64,000 bases of DNA from Acidobacteriota bacterium (lineage in GTDB: Bacteria; Acidobacteriota; Terriglobia; 20CM-2-55-15). The notes beneath the pieces are model-generated. The model was not told the DNA's origin. It made no database searches and saw nothing but the letters and a program-made list of their open reading frames with translations. Shown piece after piece: positions 52,888 to 61,307 of this stretch. The position numbers and the translations under genes were made by a program. Every line of letters starts with the position of its first letter. Positions within the stretch are counted from its first letter, which is position 1. Where the stretch lies: contig JAJEEE010000024.1 of assembly GCA_022821145.1 (NCBI GenBank), positions 38,426 through 102,425 on the forward strand. Direction: 5' to 3'.

Positions 52888-55020
52888 CTAATCCGGCAGC
52901 GTCAGCGCCACCAGGGCGCCCGGCTGACCGCGCCGCGCGCTGCCGGACTGGACCACGATGTAGGGCCGCCCCTCGTGCATGTAGGTCATCATCCCGTACT
53001 GCCCGGGCACGGGAATCTCGACGCTGGCCAGGATCTCGCCCGTGCGCTTGTCGCGGGCGTGCAGCATGGGCATGCCGTTCTCGTTCGTCTCGGTCTCGCC
53101 TCGCAAATCCTCGGTCGTCTGCACGAGCAGGTCGCCGACGACCATCTGGATCGAGTGTCCGGTGCCCCCGAAATCGGGAACGTCGACGCCTTCCAGGAGC
53201 GGATGGTTCCGAATGCGCTCGGGAGTCCGGCCGATGGGAATGTCCCAGAGCCGTTCGCCCGTGTTCATGTCGTAGGCGGCCAGTCCCTGGAAGAGCGGCT
53301 TGTAGACCGGCAGACCGTCGATCGAGGGCAGACCGCCCGTTGCGGGTCCGCCCGGCGCCCACGCGGCGACCGTCGTACCCGTTGTCGGCGTGTGGCGCTC
53401 GCGCCCGCGCCAGGCCTCGGCGCTCAGTCCCGGCAGCCCCCGTTCCTCGTCGATCCCCATCGTCGGCACGAGATATCCCGGGGCGCTGCACGCCCGGTTG
53501 TGCGGCGCATACATGATCCCGGTCGTCGGGTCGGCGACCGGCGGGTGATAGATGTTCAGTCCGCCCAGGCAGCCGACGACGTTGATGTAGTCGTTGCCGT
53601 GCGGATACGGCAGCGGCGGAACGTAGAGGCCGCCGACATGGAACTCGCTGAGGATCTCCTCGGACCGTTCCTTCAGCACGGGCGTGTAGTCGAAAAGAAA
53701 CTCTTCGGTGATCCCGTCCCACACGATCGGGTCCAACGGTTCCGGCCAACTCGGGTAGGGTTGCGTCCAGGCCGTGTAATTGCCCGGCACCTGGGTCTGG
53801 ATGACCTCGCGTTCCTCGATCGGCCAGATCGGCTCGCCGGTCTCGCGGTCGAGCGCGAAGACCAGGCCCTGCTTCGTGTTCTGTATCAGCGCCGGCACGG
53901 GGCGGCCGTCTACCGTGAGATCCAGCAGGATGGGCGCGGTCGGGATGTCGTAGTTCCACTGGTCGCTGCGGTGGACCTGGTAGTGCCAACGCCGCCGGCC
54001 CGTCTCGACATCCAGCGCGAGGACGCTGCCGCCGAAGAGGTTGTCGCCCGGGCGGTGGCCCGTGTAGGACTGGACGGTCGACGCGTTCGTCACCACGTAC
54101 ACCAGGCCGAGCTCCGGGTCGGCGGAGGCGGGCGCCCACTGCGACATGTCGCCCGACCACCGCCAGGCGTCGTTCTCCCAGGTCTCGTGGCCGAACTCGC
54201 CCGGACGCGGGATGACGTGGAATTTCCAGAGATGTTCCCCGGTGGCCGCGTCGTAACCCATGATGTCGCCCGGGATGTTCTCGATCCGGGTCTGGTCGTA
54301 GCTGGGTTCATGGCCGCTGAGCACGACGACGACCCCGTTCACGACGATCGGAGGGGCCGAGCTGGTCACCATGCCCAGCCGTTGCGGCACGCCCACGTTG
54401 GCGTCGTACGGCTCGGTCCAGTCGAGCCAGGGCTCCCAGTCCGCCATGAGGTCGGGAATCAGGTCGACGACGCCGGTCGCGGGGAATCCGTCCAGACCGA
54501 TGGGCGCGCCCCAGCCGTCCAGCGGCCGGCCGGTCCGGGCGTCGAGAGCCCAGAGGAAGAAGGCGGGCGAGGTGACGAACACTACGCCGTGGCCGTCAAC
54601 CTCGGCGTAGGCGACGCCCTTGCCGAAATCCGTCCTCGGGGAGCGCAGGTACCTCAACGTCTCGGGTTCCCGGAACGTCCAGCGGGTCTCGCCCGTGCCG
54701 GCGTCGATCGCCACGACCTGGCGCCGTTGACCGGCCACCGTGTACAACACGCCGTCGGCGAACACCGGCGTGGCCCGGAACGTGTACTCGACGCCCGGTC
54801 CGAAGTTGTCGCCGCGCCACGTCCAGGCGACTTCCAGGTCGGAGAAATTGGTCGCGTCGATTCGATCCAGATGCGGAGCCGACCGCGTGTTTCCCGCATC
54901 GCCGCCCAGGTAGCGCCACTCGCCATTCTCCGGGCCCGGCTGCTGGGCGGGGCCTCGGGAGGCAAGGCCCGGCAGAACGGCCAGCGCGAGGATTCCGGAA
55001 ACGAGTCGTGGCCGTTTCAT
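52888..55020 (-). CDS. Secreted PQQ-dependent quinoprotein dehydrogenase
   Basis: 710 residues with a signal peptide (1-26). GGAGGTGG precedes the ATG at 55020. Eight-blade quinoprotein repeats (D-A-x-T-G-E-x-x-W type; A-L-D-V-E-T-G-R-R-R-W-H-Y-Q, F-A-L-D-R-E-T-G-E-P-I-W). H-R-S-D-Q-W-N-Y-D-I-P and T-K-Q-G-L-V-F near 375-415 resemble membrane glucose/polyol dehydrogenases. No haem c motif. It heads the operon with the subunit-3 and GMC genes, so the cell encodes two routes for periplasmic sugar or alcohol oxidation here. Confidence 0.88.
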   Translation of the reverse strand: MKRPRLVSGILALAVLPGLASRGPAQQPGPENGEWRYLGGDAGNTRSAPHLDRIDATNFSDLEVAWTWRGDNFGPGVEYTFRATPVFADGVLYTVAGQRRQVVAIDAGTGETRWTFREPETLRYLRSPRTDFGKGVAYAEVDGHGVVFVTSPAFFLWALDARTGRPLDGWGAPIGLDGFPATGVVDLIPDLMADWEPWLDWTEPYDANVGVPQRLGMVTSSAPPIVVNGVVVVLSGHEPSYDQTRIENIPGDIMGYDAATGEHLWKFHVIPRPGEFGHETWENDAWRWSGDMSQWAPASADPELGLVYVVTNASTVQSYTGHRPGDNLFGGSVLALDVETGRRRWHYQVHRSDQWNYDIPTAPILLDLTVDGRPVPALIQNTKQGLVFALDRETGEPIWPIEEREVIQTQVPGNYTAWTQPYPSWPEPLDPIVWDGITEEFLFDYTPVLKERSEEILSEFHVGGLYVPPLPYPHGNDYINVVGCLGGLNIYHPPVADPTTGIMYAPHNRACSAPGYLVPTMGIDEERGLPGLSAEAWRGRERHTPTTGTTVAAWAPGGPATGGLPSIDGLPVYKPLFQGLAAYDMNTGERLWDIPIGRTPERIRNHPLLEGVDVPDFGGTGHSIQMVVGDLLVQTTEDLRGETETNENGMPMLHARDKRTGEILASVEIPVPGQYGMMTYMHEGRPYIVVQSGSARRGQPGALVALTLPD

Positions 55021-55460
55021 GATGCATCCACCTCCATGAACCGGAAACGCGGGCATGATAGCGCCGCTGGCGGGGCGATCGGCAAGAAAATCGCCGGAGC
55101 GGAGATGCCGGCGGTCCGCGCGGCGGCAGCGATTCTCGACATGGCGCCGTCTGACACACACGCAGCCGCCCTGACCGCCGCGACAACGCGCCGTCACCCA
55201 TTCGACCAACGGCGGTTCACCATGGGTTCCAAGACGCGTCGGGCCGCCCGATCGTGTCGGATCTATTACTTGGGCTGACGCCTCGCTCCGCTCGTTGTCC
55301 ACCCGCGGCGAGGAACGCCGCGGGTCCTATTTGGACGTACGCCGACATGGGGGCGTGATCCGATGCGTGGTTCATCCGCTGCGCAACGGGCGGTGGGTTC
55401 GATAATTCGGCGGTCTCGTTATATCCTTGGCCAAGCGCGGAGACGATCCGGGACGCCGAA
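55021..55460. other. Divergent intergenic region, quinoprotein / M16 peptidase
   Basis: 440 bases without a convincing gene. A 10-bp perfect hairpin lies at 55301-55325. TATATC at 55420-55425, about 35 bases before the M16 start, may be its -10 box, without a clear -35. Confidence 0.5.
55301..55325. terminator. Strong hairpin without an assigned gene
   Basis: ACCCGCGGCG (55301-55310), loop AGGAA, perfect complement at 55316-55325, followed by CCTATTT. It has terminator form but no gene of suitable direction ends here. It could end a small RNA or attenuate the M16 transcript. Confidence 0.4.
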
Positions 55461-58400
55461 GTGAAACGACGCCTACTGTTGCTGTTGCCGGTCTCGCTGA
55501 TGGCACAGGCCGAACCCCAACGCCCCCTCACCTACGACTCCCTGGCCGAAGGCCAGTCCGTCGCGGGCTTCCGGACCTCGGCGCTGTACGTGAACGGCGC
55601 GGATCGGGCCGTCGGCGCCCGGTTCGTCCACGAGCGCAGCGGGTTCACGCTGGACCTGCTCGACATCCGGTCGGTGCCGCAGGCGCTGGTCTGCGTGACG
55701 ACGTACCCGACTTCGGACATGGGAGAGCCCCACACGCAGGAACACCTGCTGTTGGGGAAGGGCAACAAGGGACGCGAGGTGGCCAGCGGCGAGCCGATGG
55801 CGCTGACCACGTCGACCGCCTTCACCGCTCAGCGGCGAACCTGCTACAGCTTCTACACGGCCGCGGGCGTCGACGTGTTCCACGCTCAGTTGGAGGCCCG
55901 CCTGGACGCGTTGCTCCATCCCGACTACACCGACGAGGAGATCCGGCGCGAAGTCCGCCACTTCGGCGTGGACGCGAACGCCGACGGCGCGCTCGAGTTG
56001 GACGAGAAGGGCACCGTGTACGCCGAAATGGTCAGCTCGATGGATCAGCCGTCCCGGCGCATCCACCGCGCGGCCCTGCAGGCGATCTACGGCCCGCGGC
56101 ACCCGTTGTCGTTCAGCGCGGGCGGGATGCCCGAGGCCCTGGGCCGGATGACGCCGGCCGACATCCGGCGCTTCCACGAGGCGCACTACCACCTGGCGAA
56201 CATCGAGGCCGTTGTCGGGTTGCCCGGCGGCGGCTCGGTGGAGCCCGCGCTGGCGGCCATCGGCGCCGTTCTGGACCGCGTGGAGCCGGTGAGCCCGAAC
56301 CGCCCCGTGACGCGGGCGGCGGATCTGCCCGCGGCGTCCCCGGCCGCGCCGGGCGAGATCGTCTTTGCCGAATATCCCCACCGGAACGCCGAGCAGCCGG
56401 GCGACGTCTGGCTGGCTTGGCCGGCCGACCGGGAGCTGGACATCCAGGGGAGGGTGCTGCTGCGCCTGTTCCTGGGCACTTTCGCCGGCGATCCGACCAC
56501 GAACCTCTACAAGCGGTTCATCGATTCCAGCACGCGCGAGATCGAGCTCGGCGCGCGGAGCGTATTCGGCGAGGCGATCGAGGAGTCCGGGTTTCCCGTC
56601 CTGATGGGTTTCGGAGGCGTGCCCGTCGACCGGATGAACGTGGACTCGATGACCGATCTGCGGTTCCGCGTCATGGACGAGATCCGGACGGTCGCTTCCT
56701 GGGACGATGCCTCCGAGGATCTCAGGGACTTCAACCGCCGGATCGCGAGCCACGTCGTCGCGATGCGGCGCAACCTGTCCAAGCTGGTCGAGTCGCCGCC
56801 CCGGTTCGGCGTCCGCGGCGTCTACGACCAATGGATCACGCATCTCGAGACGTTGAACGGCGAGGGCGGTTTCCGGAAATCCCTGACGCTGGAACCCGCC
56901 CTCGACCGGATCGAGGCGCTCCTGGCCTCGGGCGGCAACGTGTGGAGCGACGCCGTCGACCGGTGGCGTCTCCTCGAGACGCAGCCGTGGCTGTTGGCCG
57001 CACGGCCCGTGCCCGAGTTGATCGACGGGGCCCGCGCCGAGCGCGACGCGCGCCTGGCGGCCGAGTCGGGGCGGCTGCAATCGGTCTACGGGACCGACGA
57101 CGCGCAAGCGGCCCTGGCCCGGTTCCGCGCCGACTATGACGCCCGGACGCTCGAGATCGAGGCCGCCGCGGCCGCCGCGCCGCCGCCCCGGTTCGTCGAC
57201 GGGCCGCCGATGACGCTGGACGACGCGCTGCAGTACGAGGTGGCGGACGTCGGCGGCGTGCCGCTGGTGGCGTCCGTGTTCGACGGCATGACGTCCGCCA
57301 CGGCGGGCCTGGCGCTGCGGCTGGACGGCATCGACGAGGACCGGCTGATGTTCCTGTCGGTCCTGCCGCGGCTGCTGACGCGCGTCGGCGTCATCGATGA
57401 CGGCGTGCCGGTCTCGTTCGAGGACATGAGCGAGCGGCTCCGGAACGAGATCCTCGGTCTCGACGCGGTCTTCAGTGTCAACCCGGCGACCGAGAGAGTC
57501 GAGCTCGTCGTCCGGGGGGCCGGCAACTCCACGGCCGAGTCCATGCGCGCGATCGAATGGATGCGGTTGGCGCTCGTCCATCCGGACTGGCGCGTCGAGA
57601 ACCTGCCCCGGATCCGCGACCTCGTGGACCAGGTCCTCGGCCAGCTCGAGCGCACCACGGCGGGCTCGGAGGAAAGCTGGGTGCGCGGTGTCTACAACGC
57701 GTATTGGCGCCAGACGAACCCGCTGATACTGGCCTCGACGTCGTTCATGACGCGCGCCCACAACGTGTTCCGGTTGCGATGGATGCTCAAGGACGGCGGC
57801 GCCGATGAACGCGAGGCGGCGGCTCGCAGCCTGTCCGCGCTCGCCGAGGTGCGCGAGAGCCGAAGCGCGCTGGCCGCCCGCCTGTCCGACATGGAAGCGA
57901 GCGCGGACCCGTACCTGGCCGACGCCGCGCGCGACCTCGGCCGGTTCCTGAGCGAGCTGCCGGATACGAGCCTGGCCGAGGACTGGGCGCACCTGTGCCT
58001 CGAGATGGCCGAAGGCCTCCGGATGGGGCCCGCCGCGGCATTGGCGATCCTGGACGGCGTACGCCGCGACCTGCTTCGCACGGGCGGCGCCCGGCTGTTC
58101 CTGATCGCGTCCGCCGCCAACCAGCGGGCCTTGACGCCGGGTCTGGCCGACCTGGTCGGGGAACTGGACGCGGCGCCGCACGCGGCCATCGGCTACGATC
58201 CGCGCCGCCGGGTCGACGAGCGGCTGCGCGATCGGGATCCCGGCGCACGCAACCCGCTGTTCGTGGGACTGCTCAACCCCAACTCCCAGAGCGGCGTGTT
58301 CCAGAACTCCGCGCCGATGGCGGGGTACGCCGATACCGATCCGGACGCGCTGCTGGACTACCTGGCGGCCAACCTCTACGCCGGCGGCGGGGGGCATACC

Positions 58401-58931
58401 GTGTTCATGAAGACGTGGAGCGCCGGGCTGGCATACAGCAACGGGATGCGGCCCCGGCCCGCCGAGGGGCGGCTGCACTACTACGCCGAGCGCACACCCG
58501 AGTTGCCGGAGACCCTGCAGTTCGTCATCGACACGCTGGAGACGGCCGATCCCGACGCCGCGCTGGCGGACTACGCCGTCGCGCAGGCGTTCCGGAACAC
58601 CCGGTCGCACATGACCTACGAGGCCCGGGGCGAGTCCATGGCCGCGGACCTGGCCGACGGCCTGACGCCCGGGACCGTGACGGCGTTTCACGAGGCGCTG
58701 CTGCGGCTGGGCCGGACGCCGGACCTGGGAGCCGAGCTGCACCGCCGGATGCCTCGCGTGTACTCCACCGTGCTGCCGGGGATGCGCGGGAGCGTCGACG
58801 ACGTCGCAGGCGGGATCTATTTCGTGATCGGACCCGAGCGGCAGTTCCGCGCTTGGGAAGACTATCTGAGTGCGGTCGAGGGCGCGCCGGTCGACGTCTA
58901 CCGGTTGTATCCTCGAGACTTCTGGGAGTAG
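55461..58931 (+). CDS. Secreted M16-family (PreP/insulinase-like) peptidase
   Basis: 1156 residues from a GTG at 55461, with a short signal peptide (1-16). The inverted zinc motif H-T-Q-E-H at 91-95 (HxxEH) and a downstream E about 70 residues later (R-R-E-V-R-H) are complete. The length and duplicated halves fit the single-chain M16C (presequence-protease) type. The OsmC-like selenoprotein starts 3 bp after its stop, so both are in one operon. Oligopeptide degradation is the family role. Confidence 0.88.
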   Translation: MKRRLLLLLPVSLMAQAEPQRPLTYDSLAEGQSVAGFRTSALYVNGADRAVGARFVHERSGFTLDLLDIRSVPQALVCVTTYPTSDMGEPHTQEHLLLGKGNKGREVASGEPMALTTSTAFTAQRRTCYSFYTAAGVDVFHAQLEARLDALLHPDYTDEEIRREVRHFGVDANADGALELDEKGTVYAEMVSSMDQPSRRIHRAALQAIYGPRHPLSFSAGGMPEALGRMTPADIRRFHEAHYHLANIEAVVGLPGGGSVEPALAAIGAVLDRVEPVSPNRPVTRAADLPAASPAAPGEIVFAEYPHRNAEQPGDVWLAWPADRELDIQGRVLLRLFLGTFAGDPTTNLYKRFIDSSTREIELGARSVFGEAIEESGFPVLMGFGGVPVDRMNVDSMTDLRFRVMDEIRTVASWDDASEDLRDFNRRIASHVVAMRRNLSKLVESPPRFGVRGVYDQWITHLETLNGEGGFRKSLTLEPALDRIEALLASGGNVWSDAVDRWRLLETQPWLLAARPVPELIDGARAERDARLAAESGRLQSVYGTDDAQAALARFRADYDARTLEIEAAAAAAPPPRFVDGPPMTLDDALQYEVADVGGVPLVASVFDGMTSATAGLALRLDGIDEDRLMFLSVLPRLLTRVGVIDDGVPVSFEDMSERLRNEILGLDAVFSVNPATERVELVVRGAGNSTAESMRAIEWMRLALVHPDWRVENLPRIRDLVDQVLGQLERTTAGSEESWVRGVYNAYWRQTNPLILASTSFMTRAHNVFRLRWMLKDGGADEREAAARSLSALAEVRESRSALAARLSDMEASADPYLADAARDLGRFLSELPDTSLAEDWAHLCLEMAEGLRMGPAAALAILDGVRRDLLRTGGARLFLIASAANQRALTPGLADLVGELDAAPHAAIGYDPRRRVDERLRDRDPGARNPLFVGLLNPNSQSGVFQNSAPMAGYADTDPDALLDYLAANLYAGGGGHTVFMKTWSAGLAYSNGMRPRPAEGRLHYYAERTPELPETLQFVIDTLETADPDAALADYAVAQAFRNTRSHMTYEARGESMAADLADGLTPGTVTAFHEALLRLGRTPDLGAELHRRMPRVYSTVLPGMRGSVDDVAGGIYFVIGPERQFRAWEDYLSAVEGAPVDVYRLYPRDFWE

Positions 58932-58934
58932 TCC

Positions 58935-59408
58935 ATGGGCGACGTCGTTTACGTATCGGAAGTGCGAATCACCCGGGAACAGGGCCCGCTGCGAACGGCC
59001 GAAGTTCCGGCGGGCGATCCGCCGGTGAAGTTCGGCGTTCACGGCGGGATCGCCGCCCACTACGGCGTGGACACGTCGCGGCTGTCCGAGATCCACGCCA
59101 CGACGCTGGACTACGTGGTGGCGGCCGCCGGCGGCTGAATGGTCGGGACCTTCGGAGGCGCGCTGGAGGCGCGCCAGATCGACGCGTCCGGCGGAAAACT
59201 GCGGGCGGACGTCCGTGGCGAGGTCGAATCCGACGGCGGTACGCTCGTCATCAAGCGGATCCATGTCGCGTTCAGTCTGGACGGGGCGGGGGATCGGGCC
59301 GAAGTCGTCGAACGCGTCCACGGCGTGTTCGCCGGGAAGTGCCCGGTGTACCGGAGCCTGGAAGGCGCCATCGAGATCACGTCGTCCTACACGCTGACAG
59401 GCTCATGA
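58935..59408 (+). CDS. OsmC-family selenoprotein (Sec at the peroxidatic Cys position)
   Basis: The frame from ATG 58935 (GGGAG ribosome site) reaches TGA at 59136-59138 and continues open to 59408. Read as Sec it gives 157 residues. Sec68 follows L-D-Y-V-V-A-A-A-G-G, the spot where OsmC/Ohr proteins have the reactive Cys (their D-x-L-x-A-A-L-G-x-C helix). The resolving Cys136 lies in K-C-P-V-Y-R-S-L, matching the family C-P-x-H/Y-R-T-L. The 68-residue spacing between the two fits the family. Split calls (58935-59138 and 59139-59408) would each lack half the active site. A strong SECIS-like hairpin follows. Predicted organic hydroperoxide reductase; coupled to the hydrolase gene by ATGA. Confidence 0.92.
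59157..59175 (+). promoter_or_regulatory. Bacterial SECIS-like hairpin of the OsmC selenoprotein
   Basis: GGCGCGC (59157-59163), loop UGGAG, GCGCGCC (59169-59175): seven GC pairs. The loop starts 26 nt after the UGA and has G in second position, as required for SelB recognition in known bacterial SECIS elements. Confidence 0.75.
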
Positions 59409-60103
59409 AACGCTCCCTGCTGGTTACCGTGTGCGCCCTGGCGGGGGTTCTCGCCTCGCCGGCCCGCGCCGGCGCCTCGACGCGGGAGGACGTCACGTTG
59501 ACGACCCCCGCCGGCCTGCGGTTCGCGCTCGCCGTCGTCCGGCCCGATGCATGGACCCCGGAGTCGCGGCTGCCCGTGATCTTCGCGCTGCCGCCCGGCA
59601 ACGGGGACATCAACATGGTCAACGCGTTCCTCCGCAACTACTGGCTCGAGGAAGCGGACCGGCGCGGCTACATCATCGTCTCCCCCGCCGTCCTGGGTTC
59701 GCGGCTGGAATCGACGGCCGGCGGCGTGGTGGACACGGTCCTGGCGTGGCTCGAAGACAACGAGGGCGGACACGACCCGGCGCGCATCGCCCTGGCCGGG
59801 CAATCCAACGGCGGACGGGGCGCGTTTCACGTGGTCCGCGCCCGGGCCGGCCGGTTCGCGTCGGTCGTCGTCATGCCGGGCGGCTACAGCGGGGCGGGAA
59901 GTCTGGAAATGCTGTCGGGGAAGCCGTTCCTGCTGACCGTGGGCGAGCGCGACGGCGCCTGGGTCGATCTGACCCGCGGCACGCGCGATCGGTTACGGGC
60001 AGCGGGCGCCCGGGTCCGGGTCGAGGTCATTCCCGGCGCGGGGCACGTCTTTCCCTATCCTCCGGAGCGGCTGTTCGACTGGATCGAGCAGACGTTCCCA
60101 TAG
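59405..60103 (+). CDS. Secreted alpha/beta hydrolase
   Basis: 232 residues with a signal peptide (1-22). A-G-Q-S-N-G-G near 134-140 holds the nucleophile Ser, V-G-E-R-D-G near 180 the acid and G-A-G-H-V-F near 212 the His. It resembles poly(3-hydroxybutyrate) depolymerase/feruloyl esterase-like (LpqC-type) enzymes. Start ATG overlaps the OsmC stop. Confidence 0.85.
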   Translation: MKRSLLVTVCALAGVLASPARAGASTREDVTLTTPAGLRFALAVVRPDAWTPESRLPVIFALPPGNGDINMVNAFLRNYWLEEADRRGYIIVSPAVLGSRLESTAGGVVDTVLAWLEDNEGGHDPARIALAGQSNGGRGAFHVVRARAGRFASVVVMPGGYSGAGSLEMLSGKPFLLTVGERDGAWVDLTRGTRDRLRAAGARVRVEVIPGAGHVFPYPPERLFDWIEQTFP

Positions 60104-60112
60104 GTCGTTCCC

Positions 60113-60253
60113 ATGATCTGGATGTTTCTGGTATTCGCCGCGTGCGCCGCCGCCGTTATTGCCTACACGTTCCGCATCGGCCGCCGGCTGGAGGAAACCG
60201 ACCGTCGGGCCGCCGAGCTGCGCGAGCGCATCGAGCCCGGCGATACGCCCTGA
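60113..60253 (+). CDS. Small single-pass membrane protein
   Basis: 46 residues: a hydrophobic helix (M-F-L-V-F-A-A-C-A-A-A-V-I-A-Y) then a charged helical tail (R-R-L-E-E-T-D-R-R-A-A-E-L-R-E-R). Starts 9 bp after the hydrolase stop. Looks like a real short gene, but no family is known. Confidence 0.45.
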   Translation: MIWMFLVFAACAAAVIAYTFRIGRRLEETDRRAAELRERIEPGDTP

Positions 60254-60271
60254 GTCGATCCGCGCCCCCGC

Positions 60272-60847
60272 CTATTCGCCGCCACGGTAACGGCCGACGT
60301 AGGCCGACTTGGCCACCACCGAGCCCGCCATGGCCTCGAGCAGCTCCGCCCGGCCCGCGCTGGCGGGCAGGTCCAGCATCTCGTTCAGCGCGTACAGCTC
60401 GAAGACGTAGTGGTGATACCGGGGACCCGCGGGCGCGCCTGGCCCGAAGTAGGCGTTCTGTCCCATGATGTTGGCCCCCTCGACGGCGCCGTCGGGCAAC
60501 CCGCCCTCGGGGATGCCGCCCGCCTCGACGGGGATGTTCCAGGCGATCCAGTGCAGGACGTCGTCGGTGCCGCCGCCGAAGGCCACGTCGATGTCGTGAA
60601 AGATGATCGCGTAGCTGACGGTGTCCTCCGGGGCGTTCGAGAACGTGAAGCCCGGTTGAACGCCTCCGCGTCCGGCATACATCTCCGGGACGATCCCGCC
60701 GTCCGGAAACGCGTCTGTCTCCATCAGGAGCGGCGGAAGATTGAAGCCGCGGCCTCCGCCCCGGCCGCGCTGCGCGTCGGCCGTCTCGACGCCGATCGCC
60801 GCGGCGGCGATCAGCGCCAGACCTGCCGTTCGAATGATGGTTCGCAT
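60272..60847 (-). CDS. PEBP-family protein (YbhB/YbcL, Raf kinase inhibitor-like), secreted
   Basis: 191 residues with a signal peptide (1-25) and a short Gly/Arg stretch. P-E-M-Y-A-G, then I-I-F-H-D-I-D and H-W-I-A-W-N-I-P, and later G-P-R-Y-H-H-Y-V-F-E-L-Y-A-L are the PEBP ligand-pocket motifs (D-P-D replaced by D-I-D). AAGGAG precedes the start at 60847. Role in bacteria unknown. Confidence 0.88.
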   Translation of the reverse strand: MRTIIRTAGLALIAAAAIGVETADAQRGRGGGRGFNLPPLLMETDAFPDGGIVPEMYAGRGGVQPGFTFSNAPEDTVSYAIIFHDIDVAFGGGTDDVLHWIAWNIPVEAGGIPEGGLPDGAVEGANIMGQNAYFGPGAPAGPRYHHYVFELYALNEMLDLPASAGRAELLEAMAGSVVAKSAYVGRYRGGE

Positions 60848-60884
60848 TCTCGATGACTCCTTTCCGCCCCGTGGCGGGTTCCAC

Positions 60885-61304
60885 TCATGTTTCGCCCGTG
60901 ACCTGGACAACGACCGTGCGGTGTCTTCCGCGCGTGTCGAAATCGACGAGGACCACCTGCTGCCACGTGCCCAGAAGCAGCCGCCCGTTGTCGAACGGGA
61001 TCGTCAGCGACGGTTTGAGCATGGCCGCCCGCACGTGGCTCGATCCGTTGTCGTCGCCCCAGGTGGCGTGATGATGGTAGTCCGGGCCCTCGGGGATCCA
61101 CCGCTGGAAGAACTCGCCCAGGTCTCGAACCAGCCCGGGCTCGAACTCGACCGTGGTGACGCCCGCCGTCGACCCGGGGACGAACGCCAGGACCTGTCCC
61201 TGCGCCATCCCGCTGTCGCGCACCGACCGTTCCAGCTCCGGGGTGATGTCGTGCACGTCGCAGTGACCCCGCGTCGTCAGCTCGATCGATGTCGTCCGGA
61301 TCAA
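60885..61304 (-). CDS. YjbQ/UPF0047 family protein
   Basis: 139 residues. T-T-V-E-F-E-P-G-L-V-R-D-L near 49-61, H-H-H-A-T-W-G-D-D-N-G-S-S-H-V-R-A-A near 77-94 and G-T-W-Q-Q-V-V-L-V-D-F-D near 112-123 are diagnostic. YjbQ-type proteins have thiamine-phosphate synthase side activity; the true role is unsettled. Sits 3 bp upstream of the TPR gene end, not obviously an operon. Confidence 0.92.
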   Translation of the reverse strand: MIRTTSIELTTRGHCDVHDITPELERSVRDSGMAQGQVLAFVPGSTAGVTTVEFEPGLVRDLGEFFQRWIPEGPDYHHHATWGDDNGSSHVRAAMLKPSLTIPFDNGRLLLGTWQQVVLVDFDTRGRHRTVVVQVTGET

Positions 61305-61307
61305 CGT

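Noticed and set aside
55473..59321. 1282-residue antisense ORF opposite the M16 gene
   Set aside because: Low-complexity Arg/Gly/Val composition typical of antisense frames in GC-rich DNA; the plus strand has the HxxEH peptidase.
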